Part shown: one piece after another, positions 9,601-18,246 of the stretch
Position numbering within the stretch: the first letter of the stretch is position 1
How the letters are laid out: every line of letters begins with the position of its first letter
NCBI RefSeq assembly: GCF_004343775.1
Contig: NZ_PTXL01000015.1
Coordinates: 124,001 to 188,000 of the forward strand
Reading direction: 5' to 3'
DNA: 64,000 nt
Origin: Burkholderia sp. SRS-46
GTDB lineage: Bacteria > Pseudomonadota > Gammaproteobacteria > Burkholderiales > Burkholderiaceae
Translations under genes and position numbers: made by a program
Notes under the pieces: generated by a model
What the model saw: the letters and a program-made list of their open reading frames with translations, nothing else
Told to the model about the DNA's origin: nothing
Database searches by the model: none

Positions 9601-9819
9601 CAGCCCGTGTTCGGCGGCCCGGACGGCGGCGGCTGGCGCTTCGGGCAAACCGTGCAGTCGATGACCGTGAGCCGCTTCCTGCGCGATCTGCCGCAGGTCG
9701 GGGCCGTGCTGTCGCTGTCGCTGAACGGCCGGCAGAACGGCAATATCGCGCTCGCGCCGGCGCAGCTGCCGGTGGCCGGGCGCATGTCGCTCTTCCTCTA
9801 TCAGGAGGCCGCGCCATGA
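6640..9819 (+). CDS. eCIS baseplate assembly protein J (Afp11/Pvc11-like)
   Basis: A 1059-residue protein. The N-terminus (SEYWPTVMKQPV, NLFAQLAGYTAGIENRIP) matches large baseplate-J proteins, followed by several beta domains. The most diagnostic part is residues about 780-1010: VTFGDGYNGMIPPAGYNNIV, then YTQGLAGNV, the DDFSALAAAAS segment and a C-terminal RFGQTVQSMTVSRFLRDL. Baseplate J forms the wedge arms. Near residue 185 there is an Ala-Thr-Gly triplet run. Its stop overlaps the ATG of the next gene by four bases. Confidence 0.88.
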   Translation: MPRTQAPGPGAAGPILDFRTADVFYQQALTLAQTYTPQWSEYWPTVMKQPVAEQDQAQAAEAVNQDPGLVLLNLFAQLAGYTAGIENRIPFQRRQALFQFLAMSPRPPLAAAAPLYFTLEAGKPPQRVPAQSAVLDAQAQHIRFQTDRDLLVVPAELAAAMTLIPAQDAYIDAMPVLARAAATGATGATGATGATDATSVPIFVADGATDPAEAPLGHWFIMGDAELFKPDPALQGITVTLYGQQLFPQYFGQWFDGALSPLAVTLTPSADARQLDITLKQKPLAPPLTIDALAQEIHAAEDPGAAYGMPPADASDQAPEYWLLVKPSPQAKILSSLAEQLPVVSGVQCTFRGDGIQAQQAAFNVVLLDISNGAYPFGETPQTNDAFYVRSDSVFARPGARVSITFDLVPVAEQYPVVLYWQYWDGKAWQSFNETLAQMSQYQFVDTTHNLQYNAPDGPTWVQFECPVIAKTTVAGGEGLWIRAMIASGGYGESGGFVTTSVAETIGSVPDAILPPAQKTQVITYLNDVEGVNFSYHFNEAQFDPPFIRSLQIAYSYAARPTRYWTYNAFELSRFLYAPYRPVGEVLTGFYFAFAPAGFGAGTLGNRLNLYFHLEQERAAPGGKLDWQYNDGSAWQPLAVDDGTYGLSRSGIVSFVVPATMQAASLYSDTAYWFRIDNAHVNRTIRLYGLYPNTVIAHNITGVDDEILGSSNEQPGQQFTLTYSPVLPDLDLRVLEAVSFDDVASLAAASSDSPASSDAAETPTPAGIRWRQVESFSLCGPTDRVYTLDCANGLVTFGDGYNGMIPPAGYNNIVAVRYAYTQGLAGNVDAASLTLLRPGIVNIEAVTNPAPASGGVDPDTALTIAATGPALVKANGYAVELDDFSALAAAASQEVARARAIETAEQTIRIVLLAQSSAPVPYTRPQVLNEVEAAVRARCLAPLAPRVRTAAPDFVAIDVSAQLAVRCAPDQINALEQDLAAQLAAFFQPVFGGPDGGGWRFGQTVQSMTVSRFLRDLPQVGAVLSLSLNGRQNGNIALAPAQLPVAGRMSLFLYQEAAP
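7183..7227 (+). repeat. 9-bp tandem repeat in baseplate J gene
   Basis: Four identical GCGACCGGT units followed by one near copy (GCGACCGAC) encode an Ala-Thr-Gly run. The period is a multiple of three, so gain or loss of a unit keeps the frame and would only change a linker length. Confidence 0.85.
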
Positions 9820-10973
9820 CGTTTGAGCTGCCCAACCTCGACACCACGACCTACGACGAGCTCGTCGCGGGCCTCGTTCGCCGTATTCCGCAATATACGG
9901 ACCTCTGGACCGACTACAACGCGACCGATCCCGGCATCACGTTCGTGCAATTGCTGGCATGGCTCGACGAATCGCTGCTCTACCAGGCCAACCAGATCCC
10001 GACGCTGACCGACGAGAATTTCCTGCGCTGGGTGCTGGGCCTCGCGTTCAGCAGCAACGAGACGGCCTACAGCAAGGCGGCGGTGACGGACTACGACTTC
10101 GCTTTCCTCGCGCTGCAGGCCGCGCTCGCGAAGCTCGAGCAAGGTGCGCCGGCCACCAAGGCGAGCCTCCAGCGACAGGTGCTGGCGTTCCGCGACGCGC
10201 CCTTTCTCGCGCTGACGCTGGCCGACGTCGAGGCGCTGGCGATGCAGGCGAACGGGATGATCGAGGCCGAGTACGCGCAGCAGGTCCAGCAGCAGCAAGC
10301 CAGCCACTCGTCGGTGCCGGTGCCCGTGCCGCTCTACGTGCAGGCGGCTTATGCGCAGACGCGGGGCGAGGCGAGCATCGTCCACCTCCTCGACGACGCG
10401 CCGTGGCAGTACCAGTACCCGACGTATCCGAACCGGCAGCAATACGCGTATGCGACCGACACGATGCGCCGGCTGCTGCTCCTGCAGCCGCAGGCCGCGA
10501 GCGAGAAGGCGGCCACGCTGCGGCGCCAGGTCGCCTATTATCTGCAGCCGCGCGTGCTCGCCGGCAACGCGCTGCGCGTCGCGCCCGCGCAGCTCACGCC
10601 GATCGACCTCACGATCGCGATCCAGTGCGCGCCGGACGCGAACCTGTCGATCACGCTCGATGCGCTCGTGACCGCGCTCTATCGCTACCTGCTGCCGGCG
10701 CAGGGCCCCGGCGGCCGGGGCTGGCGATACGGGCAGGCGCCGAACCCGGACGACTTGATGCACGTCGTGCTCGGCGTGCCGGGCGTCGCCGCGCTCGACG
10801 CGTTCGACCTTACCTACCTGCCGACGATCGCGCTCGACGAGATGGCGCAGCTCGGCGCCACGACGCTCCTCGCGGCGCTGCCGAACGGCCGCACGGCGAT
10901 GCGCTACGCGGGGCTGCCGCAATTGCGCTGCCTCGACATCACGGCGACCAACCGGGCGCCCGGCACCCGCTGA
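9816..10973 (+). CDS. Second baseplate J-like protein
   Basis: A 385-residue protein overlapping the previous gene by four bases. It starts with the same architecture as large J proteins (LVRRIPQYTDLWTDYNATDPG, then FVQLLAWLDESLLYQANQIP) and ends with RGWRYGQAPNPDDLMHVVLG, the counterpart of the RFGQTVQSMTV segment in its neighbour. It therefore looks like a shorter paralogue lacking the central beta domains. Many eCIS loci carry one J-like and one smaller wedge protein; a heterodimeric wedge is likely by analogy. Confidence 0.82.
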   Translation: MTFELPNLDTTTYDELVAGLVRRIPQYTDLWTDYNATDPGITFVQLLAWLDESLLYQANQIPTLTDENFLRWVLGLAFSSNETAYSKAAVTDYDFAFLALQAALAKLEQGAPATKASLQRQVLAFRDAPFLALTLADVEALAMQANGMIEAEYAQQVQQQQASHSSVPVPVPLYVQAAYAQTRGEASIVHLLDDAPWQYQYPTYPNRQQYAYATDTMRRLLLLQPQAASEKAATLRRQVAYYLQPRVLAGNALRVAPAQLTPIDLTIAIQCAPDANLSITLDALVTALYRYLLPAQGPGGRGWRYGQAPNPDDLMHVVLGVPGVAALDAFDLTYLPTIALDEMAQLGATTLLAALPNGRTAMRYAGLPQLRCLDITATNRAPGTR

Positions 10974-10982
10974 GCGACGCGC

Positions 10983-12014
10983 ATGAGCACCGAGACCCCG
11001 TCCGCCCCGTCGAGCTACCTGCGCTATCTGCCGGCCGTCTACGGCGGGCCGGATGCGGCGTTCGTCGGCGACTACCTGAAGATCTTCGAGAAGATCCTGA
11101 CCGGGATCGACGACGACGCGTTGAACCGCCGCCGCGGCATTCACGAGCTGCTGGCCGCCGGCGTGATCGGCAATCTGTTCTATCCGCGCCTCAGTTTCCT
11201 GTTCGATCCGGACGACACGACGTTCATCCCGCCGATCTCGGGCCCGCCGGCGGACCCGGCGCGGGAGGCCGCGATTCTCGGCGACCTCGACCGCTATATC
11301 GGCGTACCTGTCCCGCAGAATCCGACCGCGTCGTTCCAGGGCAGCACGCAATCGGGCGCCACGCCGCAGAGCGCGACGCAGGCCTGGCTCGACGGCCTGC
11401 TGAACTGGCTGGGCGGCTGGGTGGACCTGATCCCGGACGACGCATGGAGCATCGACAAGAAACGCAACGTGATCGCGCAGATCCTCGCGCTGTACCGTTT
11501 GCGCGGCACGCCGCAGGGGCTGGGCTTCCTGATCGACCTGCTGTTCGACCTGCCGCTCACGATCACGGGGCTCGCCTACCAGCCGGCCGGGGGCGGCGAG
11601 CCCGCCCGCACGGTGCCGCTGACGGGCGTCGTCACGGTGAGCGTCGGCAATCCGGCGCCGCCCTGCATCGGCGTGAGCGACCAGGTCGCGACGGCGTTCA
11701 GGCTGCGCGAGCAATACGCGCGCGGCGCGCCGGTCGTGGCGGGCTATTTCCCGTGGCGCTTCGACGTGCTGATCACGCTGCCCAACGCGAAGAACCCGGA
11801 TTTCATCGTGACGCAGGACAACGTCCGGCAAGTCCTCGCGCTGCAGCAGCAACTGGAGCAACTGCTCGCGAAAGTGAAGCCGGCGGCCACGCGCTACACG
11901 ATCGGCATCGTGCCGACGCTGCAGCTTCAGATACCGCAGGGCACGCCGCCGCTCTGCAGCCCCGCCACGCTCGGCCGCAACACGTTGCTCGGGCCCGGCT
12001 CGGGCAACCCGTGA
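10983..12014 (+). CDS. Phage tail protein gpI-like baseplate component (Afp12-like)
   Basis: A 343-residue protein. The opening SYLRYLPAVYGG and the segment FLGDYLK-type FVGDYLKIFEKILTGID, then LLNWLGGWVDLIPDD and KKRNVIAQILALYRLRGTPQ, match the tail-protein-I family found beside baseplate J genes. In the family it contributes to the wedge and anchors fibres. The C-terminal third is less conserved and includes a Gln-rich helix (LALQQQLEQLL). Confidence 0.85.
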   Translation: MSTETPSAPSSYLRYLPAVYGGPDAAFVGDYLKIFEKILTGIDDDALNRRRGIHELLAAGVIGNLFYPRLSFLFDPDDTTFIPPISGPPADPAREAAILGDLDRYIGVPVPQNPTASFQGSTQSGATPQSATQAWLDGLLNWLGGWVDLIPDDAWSIDKKRNVIAQILALYRLRGTPQGLGFLIDLLFDLPLTITGLAYQPAGGGEPARTVPLTGVVTVSVGNPAPPCIGVSDQVATAFRLREQYARGAPVVAGYFPWRFDVLITLPNAKNPDFIVTQDNVRQVLALQQQLEQLLAKVKPAATRYTIGIVPTLQLQIPQGTPPLCSPATLGRNTLLGPGSGNP

Positions 12015-12039
12015 GGACATTCGACAGGATGACGACCCC

Positions 12040-12873
12040 ATGACCTACCCGCCGACTCCACCCGACGTCGCGATACGCCTGAACTATCACGACGGCATGT
12101 TCCTGACGGCCCAGAACATGACCGTCGAGCAGAACTATTTCACGAACTGGATCAAGTACCAGAACCGGTACCTGTACACGCCGGGTGTACTGAGCGGGCT
12201 CAACGTGACGCTGCAAGGCAACATGCTGGTCGTGGCAGGCGGCGCGGGCTTCGACGGCGACGGCAACTTCCTCAACTTCCCCGGCACGGTCAACAACGCG
12301 ATCGGGCCGGGCACCAGTTTCGGCAACCCGTATACGCTCTACCTGAGCTATCCGCCCACCGTCAGCACGACGACGAGCGACTTCGTCGACGAGGCCGCCA
12401 TCCTGCAGAACGGGATGACTTCATTACCGCCGCTCAACTCGATCCCGCTCGCGACGGTCTATCTCAATCAGGAAAACACGGGCGTCATCGAGAAATTCAC
12501 CGACGCGCGCGTGGGCGTGACGAGCCGCCTGCCCGTCGTGATCCCGGGCGAGACGACCGTGCTGATGAGCCAGCCGCCGGACCTGAACGGCGCGCGCGCG
12601 GGCATCGTCACGGCCGATACGCGCACGCTGCTCAAGCCCGGCGACAGCGTCACGCTGACCGTGCCCTATCGATCGGGCGGCGCGTTGGCGTTCAGCGCGC
12701 CCCCGGCCGTCAACGCGACGGTGCACGGCAGCGTCCCGTATGCCGTCAATGTCGCCGGCGTCGGCACCGCGCAATTCACGCTGACGCTGACCGCCGTGCA
12801 GACGCGCACGGCCGACACGCCGCCGTCCGTGCAGACGAACTGGCTCGCGCTGCCCCCCTCTCTCACGTTCTAG
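12040..12873 (+). CDS. Fibre- or baseplate-associated protein with shared head domain
   Basis: A 277-residue protein. Residues 10-60 (RLNYHDGMFLTAQNMTVEQN, then RYLYTPGVLSGLNV) closely parallel the start of the next protein, so both probably dock to the same baseplate site. The rest is beta-rich with Thr/Val/Pro-rich strands and no enzyme motif. Length and composition suggest a short fibre or a decoration protein. The name is inferred from position and the shared head; no receptor is implied. Confidence 0.7.
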   Translation: MTYPPTPPDVAIRLNYHDGMFLTAQNMTVEQNYFTNWIKYQNRYLYTPGVLSGLNVTLQGNMLVVAGGAGFDGDGNFLNFPGTVNNAIGPGTSFGNPYTLYLSYPPTVSTTTSDFVDEAAILQNGMTSLPPLNSIPLATVYLNQENTGVIEKFTDARVGVTSRLPVVIPGETTVLMSQPPDLNGARAGIVTADTRTLLKPGDSVTLTVPYRSGGALAFSAPPAVNATVHGSVPYAVNVAGVGTAQFTLTLTAVQTRTADTPPSVQTNWLALPPSLTF

Positions 12874-12892
12874 CCCCGGAGCCGGTCGCCCC

Positions 12893-15800
12893 ATGAACAA
12901 GCCCGCCATCGAACGCCCGCACTATTTCTCCGGTGAAGCGCTGCTCACCGCCGATTTCATCTGCGAGCAGCAGTACCACATGACGATCCAGAGCCTGAAC
13001 AACCGGAGCCTCTACACCTACGGCGTCGCGCGCGGGCTGGAGGTGTTCTGGGATTCGGCGGCGAAGGCCGACCAGGTCGAAGTGCGCGCGGGGATGGCGC
13101 TCGATTCCCTGGGCCGGCAGATCATCCTGCTCGAACCGCGCGTGGTGCGCCTCGCGAACGTCGAGAAAGGCGCCACCTATTTCCTCACGATCAGCTACGA
13201 CCAGGTCTTTGCCGACTATACGGACCAGACCGGCGTGGCCGGCTACAAGCGCGTCGTCGAGGAGCCGCGCATCGAGTACGTGCGCAACCTGCGGGAACCG
13301 GGCCTGAACATCGTGCTCGCGGTCATCGCGATTTCGAACCTCGGCGCGATCAGCCAGCTCACCTATCGCTCGGGCGCCGCCGCGCGCCGCTACGTGAGCG
13401 CCACCCTCGGCGCGCTCGAACTCGTGACCGAAGGCGCGGGCGTGCACGGCAACCCCGTGCCGCCGACCGGCGTCAACGGGGCGCAAGCCGCCGGCCAGCG
13501 GCGTTATCCGAGCCTGCGCGCCAAAGAGGAAACGAGCGGACTGCAGCCCTACCTCGAGGTGGAGGCGGCGCGCACGCAGTTCACGGGGCTCGTCACGACG
13601 CGCGACAACGTCGGCATCGGCGTCGCGCAGCCGTCCGCGAACCTGCAGATCGAAGCCGTCACGTTCAAGGGCGTCGGCGCGCTCAGTTCGATCGATACCG
13701 AGGTGACGTTCTCGCAGCCCGTCTCGCCCTTCTTCCAGCCGGGCGACGTGCTGATCTCCGACCCGCCCGTCACCCTGATGGTCAACGGCGTGCCGACGTT
13801 CGGGATCGCGCAGCGGCGCACCGTGGTGACGGCCGACGCGCTCAAGCAGGTCGTGATCGTCGATCAGGCGTTCAACCCGCCGCTGCAAGGCATCCCGTAC
13901 ACCTATATCCGCTCGACGCTCGCGCGCTTCAGCGCGTCGGCCGACACGAGCCTGTTTTCCGTCGGCGTGGACGGCACGGTCGGGATCGGCGTGCAGGCGT
14001 CCGTCAATGCCGGGCTCGGCGCACCGGGGCCGAATGCGCTGTCGATCACGCCCGATCGCCGCGTCGGGATCGGGCTGACCGACCGCGATCCCGCCGCGGC
14101 GCTCGACGTGAACGGCAAGATCCAGGCCGACGACCTGGCGATCGGTGGCTCGATCGTCGCGCAGGGCGCGATCCAGGCGAAGAGCTTCGAAGGCAACGGC
14201 TCGAAGCTCCAGGGGCTGCCGATGCTCAGCTACTGGACGCGCGAAACGGTCGGCACGCCCACCAGCAATCTCTACTACGACGACGGCAACGTCGGGATTC
14301 GCGACAGCAAGCCGATTGCGTCGCTGTCGGTGGGCGGCGGTCAGGCGTTCATCGGCAAGGGCGTGCTCAATTCGCTGACCGACAGCGTGCTCGACGGCTA
14401 CCAGACGGCGTTTCTCGATCAGGTCACCATCGGCGACACGATCACGATCGGCATGCTGATCGCGCAGACCGGCGTGATCGAGCGCGTGGTGAGCGACACC
14501 GAGCTGACGCTTCAGGAGCAGTTGCCGATCGTCGTGACGAATTCGGCCTACGAGTATCAGCCGCCCGGCAGCGCCGACAAGACCAAGGGCAAGGGCGTGA
14601 TCAGCACGAACGGCGTGCAGGTGATCGGCAGCGGCACGAATTTCACGAAAGACGTGGCCGCGGGCGGCAAGATCGTCATCGCCAGGTTCGAATCGGCCAC
14701 CTCCACGCCGCAGCAAAGCGGGATCGCGGCCGTCGCGGGCCCGACGCAGCTGACGCTGAAAACGCCGTTCGCCGTCGACGTGACGAATTCGCCGTACCAG
14801 TACGTGGTGGCCGGCGGCAAGCCGCAAGCCGGCGCCGGCACGATCAGCACGAACGGCGTGAAGGTGATTGGCACCGGCACCGCCTTCGACGTTGCAATGA
14901 CGAGCCTCGTCGTGCCGCCCACGTCGACGCTGCCGCAAACGATGCTCGTGAAATCGGTGGACAGCCAGACGCGCCTGACGCTGATCCTGCCGGACGGCGC
15001 GCCCGTCGGCACAAACGCGACCTTTTCCGCGGCGACTTCCGCCTATGTCGTCACGCCCGCGCTGCTCGCCTTCATCGCGGCCAACAGCGACAACAGCATC
15101 GTGCCGCCGGACGCCGACGTGCCGCCCGCGCTCGTCGTCACCACCAACGGCGACGCGGCGAAGCCGAACACCGTGGCGATCAACGTGCCGATCGACAAGA
15201 TCCAGACGAAGTACGCGTTGCAGGTGGACGGCGACGTGAACTTCGGCGACGGGACGCTCGACGTCGATCACCTCGTGGTGAAGACGCTCGACGCCACGCA
15301 GCGCATCACGGTGGCGGGCGACGGCAGCGCGCCCAACCTGCTCGCGGTCGGCGCGGGGAGCAACCCGCCGCTGCTCGCGGTCACGTCGACCCAGGTCACG
15401 GTCGGGCCGACGAGCGCGCCCTACGCGCTCGACGTGAAGGGCGCGATGCATGCGAGCGGCAACGTCGCGAGCGACGCGACCGTGCAGGGCAAGGCGCTCG
15501 CGGGCGGCGCATTGCAGGCGGCCGGCACGCAGATCGCCGACGACGGCAGCGTGAAGATGATCGGCGCCCGCGTCCCGTACACCAACGGCGACCTGAAAAA
15601 CAACGGCACGTCTTTCTCGCAGAACGCCACGACCGACGGCTACGTGATGGCCACGATCGGCCAGCCGACCTGGACGGCCGATTATTGCGGCTCGCTTGCC
15701 GGCGAGACGCGGGCCGGCGGCAACGTGACGAGCTTTGCCTATGCGACCGGGCTCGCGTACCACTACGAAACCGGTGGCGGCAAGAAGGGTTCGCCGACCA

Positions 15801-16516
15801 CGATCAAGATCCCGGTGCCCGGCGCGTTCACGATGCCGGTCAGGAAGGGCGAAACCTGGACGCTGACGCTCACCTGGAACACGGCCGTCGGCGGCGCGCC
15901 GGGCATCGAGTTCTACTGGATTCCGCTCGGCCCGCCTCCCGGCGCGCTCGCGCTCGCGGCCGAAGCGCCAGCCGCGCCGCCGGACGGCGGCATGGCCGCG
16001 CTGCACGCGCAACTGCGCAGCGATCTCGCGAGCGGTCGAATCCAGGCGAGCATGCAGGCGAGCGCGCAGCGCGCCATCGCGCAGCGCATGGAGGACCTCA
16101 CGCAGGTCTTCGGCAACGCGACCGGCATGAGCGGCGGCGAGGCCGACCGGCAGAGCTTCGTGAGCGAGCTTGCCAGGATCGTCTGCGCGCCCGAGGCCGC
16201 GCCCCGCACGTCGACGTCGCCGGAATTCGCGGCGAACGTCGAGCGGCTCGTCGACACCTTCGCGCGCGTGACCGGGCGGACGTTCACGCCGGCCGAGCGC
16301 GAGCTGCTTGCGGCGGGCGTGCGCGCGCTCGTCGAGATCAACGACAACGACGCGAACCGGCATGACCTCAATCTCATCCGGAACCACATCAACCTGTTCA
16401 TCGACAACGTCGAACAGGCGATGCAGATGAAGATCGACAACGGCCAGCGGCGTTTGCTGACACGCGCGCTCGTGCGCCTGGTCGGCGACGGTTCGGTGCC
16501 GGAAGCCGGTGCCTGA
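12893..16516 (+). CDS. Large eCIS tail fibre-like protein
   Basis: A 1207-residue protein. Residues 5-55 repeat the head of the previous protein (RPHYFSGEALLTADFICEQQ). Residues 220-500 contain tail-fibre repeats of the VGIG type (DNVGIGVAQPSANL, RRVGIGLTDRDPAAALDVNG, FEGNGSKLQGLP). Two beta modules around residues 570-720 share GVISTNGVQVIGSGT and GTISTNGVKVIGTGT. The C-terminal 180 residues are helical and unlike the rest (ALHAQLRSDLASGRI, then RHDLNLIRNHINLFIDNVEQ). Fibres of this type recognise target cells. The helical tail could be a receptor-binding or trimerisation cap. A long open frame on the opposite strand is a codon-composition shadow. Confidence 0.85.
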   Translation: MNKPAIERPHYFSGEALLTADFICEQQYHMTIQSLNNRSLYTYGVARGLEVFWDSAAKADQVEVRAGMALDSLGRQIILLEPRVVRLANVEKGATYFLTISYDQVFADYTDQTGVAGYKRVVEEPRIEYVRNLREPGLNIVLAVIAISNLGAISQLTYRSGAAARRYVSATLGALELVTEGAGVHGNPVPPTGVNGAQAAGQRRYPSLRAKEETSGLQPYLEVEAARTQFTGLVTTRDNVGIGVAQPSANLQIEAVTFKGVGALSSIDTEVTFSQPVSPFFQPGDVLISDPPVTLMVNGVPTFGIAQRRTVVTADALKQVVIVDQAFNPPLQGIPYTYIRSTLARFSASADTSLFSVGVDGTVGIGVQASVNAGLGAPGPNALSITPDRRVGIGLTDRDPAAALDVNGKIQADDLAIGGSIVAQGAIQAKSFEGNGSKLQGLPMLSYWTRETVGTPTSNLYYDDGNVGIRDSKPIASLSVGGGQAFIGKGVLNSLTDSVLDGYQTAFLDQVTIGDTITIGMLIAQTGVIERVVSDTELTLQEQLPIVVTNSAYEYQPPGSADKTKGKGVISTNGVQVIGSGTNFTKDVAAGGKIVIARFESATSTPQQSGIAAVAGPTQLTLKTPFAVDVTNSPYQYVVAGGKPQAGAGTISTNGVKVIGTGTAFDVAMTSLVVPPTSTLPQTMLVKSVDSQTRLTLILPDGAPVGTNATFSAATSAYVVTPALLAFIAANSDNSIVPPDADVPPALVVTTNGDAAKPNTVAINVPIDKIQTKYALQVDGDVNFGDGTLDVDHLVVKTLDATQRITVAGDGSAPNLLAVGAGSNPPLLAVTSTQVTVGPTSAPYALDVKGAMHASGNVASDATVQGKALAGGALQAAGTQIADDGSVKMIGARVPYTNGDLKNNGTSFSQNATTDGYVMATIGQPTWTADYCGSLAGETRAGGNVTSFAYATGLAYHYETGGGKKGSPTTIKIPVPGAFTMPVRKGETWTLTLTWNTAVGGAPGIEFYWIPLGPPPGALALAAEAPAAPPDGGMAALHAQLRSDLASGRIQASMQASAQRAIAQRMEDLTQVFGNATGMSGGEADRQSFVSELARIVCAPEAAPRTSTSPEFAANVERLVDTFARVTGRTFTPAERELLAAGVRALVEINDNDANRHDLNLIRNHINLFIDNVEQAMQMKIDNGQRRLLTRALVRLVGDGSVPEAGA

Positions 16517-16604
16517 CGCGATACGGGAGGCGAACGCCGGCTCGCGCGGGATGCGAGGCAACGCTGACCGACGCTTACCGGCTCCACACTCGGGAGAGAC
16601 GAGG

Positions 16605-17372
16605 ATGACGAACGTTGCAGCACACGCGCGCGGGCCCGATGCGTCAGCGCCGGATCGTCCGGCGAACGCCGGGGCCGCGCCGCGCGCAGGCCCCGGGCCG
16701 CGCGGCGCGGCCGGGCTGCCGGCGCGGCTGGCGACCGTCGAACTGCTGGACGAAGCCGGCTGCGACGACTGGGTGATGCGCGTGATGCTGCTGCGCCGCC
16801 ACTGGCGCCGACGGCACGCGCTCGCGCCGTTCTTCACGCTCGGGCTTGCCGCCTATCTCGATGGCGTCGCCGCCGTCGGCGAACGCGACTATGACGATGC
16901 GTCGCTTCGCGCGGCCAGCAACGCGTTGCTCGAACGGCATTTTCTTCCGCTCCTGCAGGCGGCGGCGGACGCGCTCGCCGGGCACTTCCGGCTGCCCGCG
17001 CGCTTTGCGCCGCACGCGGCGCGGCCGGGTTTTCATATCTATCTGCCTCACCCGGCATTCGCGCGGCCGGTGGCCAGCGTGCATCGCGATCTCCAGTACC
17101 GGCAGGTGTTCCCGCACCGGGCGCCGGACGAAGACGATCTCTTCAGCTTCACGCTGCCGCTCAGCACGCCGCCGGGCAGCGGGCTGAACCTCTGGCCGCA
17201 CGGCGCGGGCGGCGGCGACGCCGAATTCATCCCCTATCGCAGCGGCCGGCTGGTCGTGCACCGCGGCCTCGCGCTGCACCAGGCCGTGCTCGCCTGCCAC
17301 GACGGCCTGGAGCGCGTCACGCTGCAAGGCCATGGCATCCGCGAGCAAGGGCAACTGTTGCTGTACTGGTAA
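16605..17372 (+). CDS. Predicted 2-oxoglutarate/Fe(II)-type oxygenase A in eCIS operon
   Basis: A 255-residue protein. GAGAGACGAGG precedes the chosen ATG. An in-frame upstream ATG at 16509 would overlap the fibre gene. The second half carries an HxD pair (His160-Arg-Asp162), then FSFTLPLS, GLNLWPHG, a GRLVVHRGLALHQ segment with His219/His225, and RVTLQGHG with an Arg. This order (HxD, distal His, Arg after a beta strand) is that of 2OG-Fe(II) dioxygenases. The next gene has the same layout, so the two are paralogues. Substrate is unknown; hydroxylation of a particle protein is one possibility. Confidence 0.6.
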   Translation: MTNVAAHARGPDASAPDRPANAGAAPRAGPGPRGAAGLPARLATVELLDEAGCDDWVMRVMLLRRHWRRRHALAPFFTLGLAAYLDGVAAVGERDYDDASLRAASNALLERHFLPLLQAAADALAGHFRLPARFAPHAARPGFHIYLPHPAFARPVASVHRDLQYRQVFPHRAPDEDDLFSFTLPLSTPPGSGLNLWPHGAGGGDAEFIPYRSGRLVVHRGLALHQAVLACHDGLERVTLQGHGIREQGQLLLYW

Positions 17373-17401
17373 ACGCAGGTCGAGGAAAGGAGCCCGTCAC
17401 G

Positions 17402-18211
17402 ATGATGGATGCCACGCGTGAAGCAGACGCGGCTGACCCGTGCAGCGGCGACGAGACGGCATGCGCATGGCCGCTCGTCACCGCCGGGACGAGCCACGCG
17501 CTCGCCGAGCGCGTGCTCGATCTCGAGGCCTTCTGGTTGCCGCGCCACCCGAGCCTGCCGTTCCATACGCTCGGCGCGACCAACTACTACGACATCACGG
17601 CGAATCCCGCGCGGCCCTACGAACGCCTCGCGCAACAATACAATCCGCTGCTGCGCGCGTGCTTCGCCGAGCTCTACGACGCGCTGGCCGTTGCGCTCGG
17701 CGAGCGGCTGCAAGCGCCCGTGACCTGGCTCGCGGGCGCCGCGCTGCCCGGCTTTCATGTGTTCGGCGCGCATCCGGCGTTCGCGGCCAGCCCCGGGCAC
17801 GACGTGCTGCACGGCGACTGGTTCACCCGCCGCGACGGCGCGGGTTTCCCAGGCAACCCGATCCATGTCGACACCGCGCATCTAGCGCTGGGCCTCGCGC
17901 CGCAACCGGACGGCGCGGGCCGCCGCACCGTGTCGTTCACGCTGCCGCTGCGCGTGCCGCGCGATGGCGCGGGGATGAAGCTCTGGCCATGGCGCCAGGA
18001 CGATCTCGCCGGCCTGACGCCCGCGAGCCGGCTGGCGCGGCTGCAATGCGCGCCGGCGCGCCACGTCGCCTATCGTCCCGGCATGCTTTTTCTGCACGCC
18101 GGGGATCGTTTTCATCAGGCGCGCGGCTTTCCAACCCGGCAGGGGGACTACCGCATCACGCTGCAAGGGCACGGCGCATGGCTCGATCATGCGTGGCGGC
18201 TCTTCTGGTGA
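17402..18211 (+). CDS. Predicted 2-oxoglutarate/Fe(II)-type oxygenase B in eCIS operon
   Basis: A 269-residue paralogue of the previous gene. The metal-binding pattern is clearer: His155-Val-Asp157 (NPIHVDTAH), a VSFTLPLRVPRDGAGMKLWPW segment split over two strands, the distal His at 232 or 238 (MLFLHAGDRFHQ), and Arg in YRITLQGHG. The N-terminal half (HPSLPFHTLGATNYYD) differs from its neighbour. The gene begins 29 bp after that neighbour with AAAGGAG upstream. It could modify an eCIS component or be an unrelated accessory enzyme; the sequence alone does not decide. Confidence 0.6.
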   Translation: MMDATREADAADPCSGDETACAWPLVTAGTSHALAERVLDLEAFWLPRHPSLPFHTLGATNYYDITANPARPYERLAQQYNPLLRACFAELYDALAVALGERLQAPVTWLAGAALPGFHVFGAHPAFAASPGHDVLHGDWFTRRDGAGFPGNPIHVDTAHLALGLAPQPDGAGRRTVSFTLPLRVPRDGAGMKLWPWRQDDLAGLTPASRLARLQCAPARHVAYRPGMLFLHAGDRFHQARGFPTRQGDYRITLQGHGAWLDHAWRLFW

Positions 18212-18246
18212 ACCCGCGGCCACGCGCGCAACGGACGACAGACGCC

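Noticed and set aside
12863..16837. 1324-codon open frame on the minus strand opposite the large fibre gene
   Set aside because: It is antisense to a protein with clear tail-fibre repeats; its composition is typical of a shadow frame, and it crosses into the next gene.
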